From positions 62,001 to 126,000 of the forward strand of contig JANQWK010000016.1 of assembly GCA_030729925.1 (NCBI GenBank): 64,000 nucleotides of DNA, read 5' to 3'. Source of the stretch: Saprospiraceae bacterium (GTDB taxonomy: Bacteria; Bacteroidota; Bacteroidia; Chitinophagales; Saprospiraceae). Of the stretch, positions 60,202 through 64,000 are shown piece by piece (position 1 is the first letter of the stretch; each line of letters opens with the position of its first letter). The notes beneath the pieces were generated by a model that searched no databases, was not told where the DNA came from, and saw only the letters and a program-made list of their open reading frames with translations. Made by a program: the position numbers and the translations under genes.

Positions 60202-60855
60202 ATGAAAAAATCTCGTACTTTTCTGGTTTCTGCCACGATCATCTTGCTGGCATTACTGGTGGTTTTCCCAGCATTATCCTGGTTGTACCTCCAGCGGGGT
60301 ATGGATTTTCGCAAGGAGATCCTCAATGACCTGGCTGATTTGGGAACCATTGTGGAGTTCGAAATAGATTATGAGGTGGCGCTGCCTTTTACGCCTTCCG
60401 TGTATCCGGACAAATTGGTGCTGGCTTCTTTTTTCGATCCCACCAATGAATCCGACAAACAGTTGATGGGGGAGTTGCTGGTCAAACTCCACGAACAGTT
60501 CGATGAACGCTCCGATTTGTTGCTGGTCAACAACCTCCGGACAGGTAATGAACTGCTTTTGAATGATTTCCTGACGACCCACCAGCTTGCTGATCCCGAT
60601 CAGATCTATTTCAACCTGATTCCGCCTTCGCGCTGGGAGGGTTATCTGACTGCCTACTGCCAGATTGGCAAGGAGCGCTATGCGGAGTATGCGAATCAGC
60701 CATTCTTTTTATTGATTGACTTGGGCGGAAGGGTCAAACGCATTTATCGAGCAGCCGATAAGGAAGAAATCAAGCGGATGGTCGCACAGACAGCCATGAT
60801 TCTACCCGTGCGCAAAGAGCGGGAGTTGATCTTTGAACGTGAATCTGAAAAATAA
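60202..60855 (+). CDS. Sco1/SenC-like thioredoxin-fold protein lacking the copper-binding cysteines
   Basis: Sco proteins deliver copper to the CuA site. The 217-residue protein starts with a membrane anchor (residues 9-31) and a thioredoxin-like domain. The position of the usual CxxxC copper motif, after a strand VLASFF, is occupied by DPTNESD (residues 79-85); only one cysteine remains in the whole protein (about residue 152, YCQIGKERY). Other Sco-like landmarks, FFLLIDLGGRVKRIYR near the C-terminus and the location between the oxidase operon and DUF420, point to the family. Without the cysteines it cannot bind Cu(I) in the standard way. It may be an assembly factor or a divergent relative. 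Family assignment is by pattern and context only. Confidence 0.66.
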   Translation: MKKSRTFLVSATIILLALLVVFPALSWLYLQRGMDFRKEILNDLADLGTIVEFEIDYEVALPFTPSVYPDKLVLASFFDPTNESDKQLMGELLVKLHEQFDERSDLLLVNNLRTGNELLLNDFLTTHQLADPDQIYFNLIPPSRWEGYLTAYCQIGKERYAEYANQPFFLLIDLGGRVKRIYRAADKEEIKRMVAQTAMILPVRKERELIFERESEK

Positions 60856-60863
60856 GTTTTGCT

Positions 60864-61442
60864 ATGCAACCCAATATGGTTTTGGCTCGTAAACTGAATA
60901 TCGCTGCAGGAATCTTTTCTGTGGTGGTGCTCCTCTTGGTGGGACTAATGCGCCGGGTAAAAATTACCTTGCCCGAGGGCGTTGATCTTGGCTTTCTGCC
61001 TCCTTTTCACGCAACCCTCAATGCACTGACCGCCATTGTACTGGTGCTGGCTTTGTATTTTATCAAGCAAAAAAATGTGGAAGCCCACCGGAAGTCAATT
61101 TTCGTCGCTTTTACGTTTTCACTGCTGTTTTTACTTTCGTACGTAGCCTACCATTTTACAACCCCCGAAACGATCTTCGGAGATGCCAGCGGCGACGGGG
61201 TACTTTCGGTAGAGGAATTGGCTAATATCGGCTCCATGCGCACGGTCTATTTGGTTGTCTTGTTGACCCATATCGCGCTGGCCGCCTTGTCTTTGCCTTT
61301 CATTTTGCTTACCTTTATAAGGGCATATACCAACCAGATAGCCCGGCACCGACAAATGGCTAAATGGGTTTTCCCAATATGGCTCTACGTTGCCATTACA
61401 GGGCCTATCTGCTACTTTATGCTAATGCCGTATTATCCATAA
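60864..61442 (+). CDS. DUF420-family membrane protein with an EF-hand-like loop
   Basis: The 192-residue protein contains four to five membrane helices: ARKLNIAAGIFSVVVLLLVGLM, HATLNALTAIVLVLALYFI, IFVAFTFSLLFLLSYVAYHF, VYLVVLLTHIALAALSLPFI and WVFPIWLYVAITGPICYFML. DUF420 proteins are linked to cytochrome oxidase assembly (CtaM in Gram-positives). Residues 107-118 (DASGDGVLSVEE) form a 12-residue loop with the Ca-coordinating pattern D-x-S-x-D-G-x-L-S-x-x-E of an EF-hand, between helices three and four. This is uncommon in the family as I know it. The gene lies 8 bp after the Sco-like gene. Confidence 0.83.
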   Translation: MQPNMVLARKLNIAAGIFSVVVLLLVGLMRRVKITLPEGVDLGFLPPFHATLNALTAIVLVLALYFIKQKNVEAHRKSIFVAFTFSLLFLLSYVAYHFTTPETIFGDASGDGVLSVEELANIGSMRTVYLVVLLTHIALAALSLPFILLTFIRAYTNQIARHRQMAKWVFPIWLYVAITGPICYFMLMPYYP

Positions 61443-61455
61443 CCCCGCATAGCTC

Positions 61456-61719
61456 ATGAAAAAGAACCTTCGTATTCCGATATTTCTTGTGCTGATCGCA
61501 CTTTTCCTGGTTGCCATCCCCGAAGTAGCCGCCCAGTGTCCCATGTGCCGGATGTCGGCAGAGAGCAATCTCCAAAATGGGGGGTCTGCCGGAAAGGGAC
61601 TTAACAATGGCATTCTGTACATGCTGGCTACCCCATACCTGCTTATTGGTCTGATCGGCTATATGTGGTGGCGCAACCGCAAGCGCGATGACGCTAAAAC
61701 TCCAGAACAGGAGTGGTAA
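61456..61719 (+). CDS. Small membrane protein with a CPMC motif
   Basis: The 87-residue protein has a signal sequence or first helix (residues 8-27, ending AAQ), a CPMC motif (Cys28 and Cys31, CPMCRMSAES), and a second helix (about 52-71, ILYMLATPYLLIGLIGYMWW) with a basic tail. Proteins of this layout (AQCxMC at the cleavage site followed by one helix) occur in many Bacteroidota beside cytochrome-oxidase and DUF420 genes; no proven function is known to me. The cysteine pair in the periplasm and the position next to Sco-like and DUF420 genes suggest copper or redox handling. Confidence 0.78.
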   Translation: MKKNLRIPIFLVLIALFLVAIPEVAAQCPMCRMSAESNLQNGGSAGKGLNNGILYMLATPYLLIGLIGYMWWRNRKRDDAKTPEQEW

Positions 61720-61734
61720 TTTGACCGCTTAGGT

Positions 61735-62121
61735 TTACTTTTTTTTGCCGACAGGCAGCAACAGCAAACCCCAACCGATAATAAACAGGGTTCCCCCAAT
61801 GGGTGTGACAGGTCCCAACCAAGACAGGTTCACGCCCAGGGCATCTTGTGCTGCTAACAGGTAAAGCGATCCGGAAAACAGACAGATGCCTGCTACAAAC
61901 AGCCATCCCGTTCTATGCAAATGCTTGCTTTCAAGGTGCTGCTGCAGTAGCCCTGCCAGGATCAAGCCCAGCGCGTGATAAAACTGATAGCGCACCCCAA
62001 TTTCAAAGGTTTCCAATTGTGCAGACTCAAGCACTTCCTTTAGGGCATGCGCCCCGAAAGCACCCAATACCACTGCCGTCATTGCGAAAATGGCTCCCAG
62101 CCTGATGAATGTTCCCTGCAT
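61735..62121 (-). CDS. DUF423-family small membrane protein
   Basis: The 128-residue protein (start ATG at 62121) has four membrane helices: AIFAMTAVVLGAFGAHAL, YQFYHALGLILAGLLQ, GWLFVAGICLFSGSLYLLAA and TPIGGTLFIIGWGLLLL. It contains the family hallmarks GAFGAHALK at the N-terminus, YHALGL, CLFSGSLY and GPVTPIGG near the end. DUF423 (YgdD in E. coli) is widespread, with unknown function. The gene is convergent with the CPMC gene (15 bp apart) and has no close partner in this window. Confidence 0.9.
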   Translation of the reverse strand: MQGTFIRLGAIFAMTAVVLGAFGAHALKEVLESAQLETFEIGVRYQFYHALGLILAGLLQQHLESKHLHRTGWLFVAGICLFSGSLYLLAAQDALGVNLSWLGPVTPIGGTLFIIGWGLLLLPVGKKK

Positions 62122-62202
62122 GATATGTCTTCTTTTTGCTTGCCAAATTTAGCTGCTTTCGCACAAAAAACAAAAGTAGCTGAAAAGCTTCAACCCCTGT
62201 GC

Positions 62203-62299
62203 GGTTACTTTTTTGATCGTCGAGGTATTAATAAGGGTATTCTAGGTGCAAGTCACCTTAAGGTGCCTTGCACCTGATTCTTAAAACATTTAAAGTCAA
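62203..62299 (-). repeat. 97-bp dispersed intergenic repeat, copy 3
   Basis: On the minus strand this copy reads from 62299 to 62203. The palindromic core (62275-62244) is identical in its 32 bases to copy 2; the tail differs from copy 2 at 5 of the remaining 41 positions by hand count and ends in the same CAAAAAAGTAACC. It lies 17 bp downstream of the ung stop codon and 82 bp upstream of the DUF423 start, so it could affect one or both genes. Confidence 0.85.
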
Positions 62300-62315
62300 G
62301 CTATTAGACAAAAAT

Positions 62316-62993
62316 TTATTGTGGTAATTCCCAGTTGATGGGGGGGATTCCCTGTCGGGAAAAATACGCATTGGCCTGGGAAAAGTGTTTGCTGCCGAAA
62401 AAGGCACCACGAGCGAGTGGGGAGGGGTGGGCTGCTTCCAGGATGAGGTGTTTTGACGCGTCAATCAGGACTTTTTTCTTTTTGGCATAATTGCCCCAGA
62501 GCATAAAGACCAGTTGATGGCGTTCTTGTGACAATCGCTGAATGACGGTATCCGTGAAGTTTTGCCAACCGATATGCTGGTGAGATTGCGGTTTGTTTTT
62601 TTCTACCGTCAGCATGGCATTGAGCAGGAAGACGCCTTGTGCTGCCCATGCACTGAGATCCCCATGTGCCGAAACCGGGATGCCGAGATCGTCTTGGAGT
62701 TCTTTGAATATATTGGAGAGGGATTGGGGCGTACGGACATTTCGGGGCACAGAAAACGATAGTCCCATGGCTTCTCCGGGGTTGTGGTAAGGGTCCTGAC
62801 CGAGGATAACCACTTTGACCTTATCGAAAGGACATAACTGAAAGGCTTGAAAGATAAGCGCTCCCGGAGGGTAAATGGTCTTACCGGCTGTCTTTTCTGC
62901 ACGCAGAAACGCTGCCATTTCTTCAAACCAGGTTGTTTCGAACACATCCGCCAGAACGGACTTCCAGCTTTCTTCTATGTTTACTTGACTCAT
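62316..62993 (-). CDS. ung: Uracil-DNA glycosylase
   Basis: Ung removes uracil from DNA. The 225-residue protein has the family-1 active site GQDPYHNPGEAMGLSFSVP (residues 65-83, catalytic Asp67), the uracil-recognition segment LLNAMLTVEKNKPQSH, VFMLWGNYAKKK (polar pocket), and the DNA-intercalation loop HPSPLARGAFFGSKHFS, including the catalytic His. Length is typical. The gene ends 17 bp before repeat copy 3 and starts 17 bp after the stop of the alpha/beta hydrolase gene, so the two may be co-transcribed. Confidence 0.97.
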   Translation of the reverse strand: MSQVNIEESWKSVLADVFETTWFEEMAAFLRAEKTAGKTIYPPGALIFQAFQLCPFDKVKVVILGQDPYHNPGEAMGLSFSVPRNVRTPQSLSNIFKELQDDLGIPVSAHGDLSAWAAQGVFLLNAMLTVEKNKPQSHQHIGWQNFTDTVIQRLSQERHQLVFMLWGNYAKKKKVLIDASKHLILEAAHPSPLARGAFFGSKHFSQANAYFSRQGIPPINWELPQ

Positions 62994-63010
62994 CGGGCGG
63001 ATAACTTAAA

Positions 63011-63922
63011 TTATTGAGCAGCCAGTTTGGCGTGGCCGCTGCTTTCCAGTAGTTTTTGCAAACCTTTTACCAGTTCATCCCTTTTGTTCCAAAGCAGGTC
63101 GTGTCCCCTGCCCTCGAACAAACGAAAATCAATCAACTGTGCATTGGTCAGTTTGTTCCTGGCAAAATACGCATTTTCCGGATAGATCAGTTCGTCTATG
63201 GTGCCGTGCATGATGATGGTCTTAGCTTTGATCTTATCCCACAGCTGAGCCATCTTTTCGAGTTGTGGCCGGTGGTTGAGTTTTTCCGCATTGGCCACAT
63301 TGATGGTGGGGGGCATCAGCCAGCGCAGGAGCCAGTGACTGGTAGGATAACTGATCCAGTAGGTTTTTTCTTCCCCTGGAGCCAAGGATGCCGATTGCAA
63401 CAGCATACCGTTGAGCAATTCCGGATAATCCATGGCGAGTCGCGCAACGACCGTCCCGCCATACGAGGAGCCATGCGCAATAATCGTCTGGTGCTGTTGT
63501 TTCTTCGTTTCGAGGACAGTAGCAATCAGCGCCGCCTGTTTCTCCACCGACACTTCCGGTTTGCCAAACCCCGAATAGCCATATCCGGGTCTGTCCACTG
63601 CCAACAATTTGGCTTCTTTGAGTAAGACGGTGTCGGTCATCATACTCTGCCAAAAATTAGAAGAACTCGGTGCGCCGTGGATAAACACAATCAAAGGCAA
63701 ACTGTCATGCCCGATCTCCACATACCTGATCTTGCGGTAGCCTTGTTCGAGGTACTCGATCCGAGGTTCCAGACCATAAGGATTTTCTGCAAGTGCTTCC
63801 ATCAGATCACCGTCGCTCAACCTGAGTTCCAGGCTTTTGTGTATAAACAAAAAGCCCCCCAGCAAGAGCAGAGCCGCAAGAAAACGCTTTCGGCGCAACA
63901 ATCTTCGCAACTTTTGAGCCAT
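63011..63922 (-). CDS. Membrane-anchored alpha/beta hydrolase
   Basis: The 303-residue protein begins with a basic run and a helix (RRLLRRKRFLAALLLLGGFLFIH, a probable membrane anchor). The alpha/beta hydrolase fold is then clear: the oxyanion HGAPSS, AVDRPGYGYSG, the nucleophile elbow HGSSYGG (Ser in G-S-S-Y-G), an acid in the HGTIDELIYP segment and the histidine in EGRGHDLLWNK. It has the layout of esterases/haloperoxidase-like hydrolases; substrate unknown. It is upstream of ung in the same direction. Confidence 0.87.
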   Translation of the reverse strand: MAQKLRRLLRRKRFLAALLLLGGFLFIHKSLELRLSDGDLMEALAENPYGLEPRIEYLEQGYRKIRYVEIGHDSLPLIVFIHGAPSSSNFWQSMMTDTVLLKEAKLLAVDRPGYGYSGFGKPEVSVEKQAALIATVLETKKQQHQTIIAHGSSYGGTVVARLAMDYPELLNGMLLQSASLAPGEEKTYWISYPTSHWLLRWLMPPTINVANAEKLNHRPQLEKMAQLWDKIKAKTIIMHGTIDELIYPENAYFARNKLTNAQLIDFRLFEGRGHDLLWNKRDELVKGLQKLLESSGHAKLAAQ

Positions 63923-64000
63923 ACGATAATTATTTTTTATGTAACAACGACCTTAGCAAATAGTTGTTTGTTCAACTTTTATCGGGAAAATCCTTGTTGG
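63923..64000. other. Right-hand end of the window
   Basis: These 78 AT-rich bases upstream of the hydrolase hold no gene that I can see and probably carry its promoter; no clear TAnnTTTG on the minus strand is present. Confidence 0.5.

Noticed and set aside
4352-61757. 17-nt identity TTTTTTGCCGACAGGCA at 4353-4371 and 61741-61757
   Set aside because: Mostly a T-run plus a short hairpin-like GCCGACAGGC; the second lies in the DUF423 coding end. Expected occasionally by chance and flanks do not align.
1-64000. CRISPR arrays, tRNA/rRNA genes, integrases or transposases
   Set aside because: Scanning intergenic regions and protein products showed none; the 97-bp repeat is dispersed, not arrayed with spacers.

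Overview
The window is chromosomal DNA from a member of the Bacteroidota, most likely of the Saprospiria/Cytophagia type. The evidence is: a SusC/RagA TonB-linked receptor; type IX secretion (T9SS) sorting tails of both type A and type B; a SprB-repeat adhesin; a PorE-like OmpA lipoprotein; DUF4252, DUF3098 and DUF3341 proteins; a fused SecDF; and TAnnTTTG-type promoters instead of Shine-Dalgarno-led genes. Placement below phylum is inference. There are no rRNA or tRNA genes, no CRISPR array, no insertion sequence and no phage genes that I can see.

Layout. 1-4.3 kb (minus): the 5' two thirds or less of a susC gene running off the left edge, then an ECF sigma factor with a probable membrane anti-sigma-like protein and two DUF4252 proteins. 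4.4-6.7 kb (plus): an LptF/LptG-type lipopolysaccharide permease and a PAP2 phosphatase. 6.7-12.3 kb: AGCS sodium symporter, an RsmF/RsmB-type rRNA m5C methyltransferase, a secreted TapB-like protein, and two type-B T9SS proteins, one of them hardly more than a sorting domain. 12.4-22.2 kb (mostly minus): glycosyltransferase, YfhO-like membrane protein, gpsA, and the truB-uppP-DUF3098-ftsX envelope cluster, followed by unrecognised small envelope proteins. 22.3-31.2 kb (plus): leuS and a 1978-residue multidomain SprB-type adhesin. 31.4-36.6 kb (minus): PorE-like lipoprotein and secDF. 37-44.7 kb: a small membrane protein, a fatty-acid hydroxylase, a diheme cytochrome c, an alcohol dehydrogenase, an Ate1-like aminoacyl-tRNA-protein transferase, a UbiD decarboxylase and thyA. 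44.9-61.7 kb (plus): a respiratory locus with all six Alternative Complex III subunits (actA-F), cytochrome oxidase subunits II and I, heme O synthase, two subunit III-type proteins, subunit IV, then an Sco-like protein without the copper cysteines, a DUF420 protein carrying an EF-hand loop, and a small CxxC membrane protein. 61.7-64 kb (minus): DUF423, ung and an alpha/beta hydrolase.

How it works together. The 44.9-60.1 kb block would carry electrons from menaquinol through ACIII directly to an aa3-type oxidase. The oxidase subunit II has no fused cytochrome c, while ActA carries an additional N-terminal monoheme domain that could be the tethered electron shuttle. LptF, YfhO, UppP, FtsX, SecDF, PorE and the T9SS cargo all serve the outer envelope.

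The observation I consider least explained is a 97-bp intergenic repeat present three times, without gaps, at about 2.1, 31.3 and 62.3 kb. Its 32-bp core is a nested palindrome with a compensatory base-pair change between copies, and each copy sits 17-47 bp from a stop codon. A second unexplained structure is a perfect 15-bp hairpin within the last codons of the fatty-acid hydroxylase gene, at a convergent junction only 1 bp wide.
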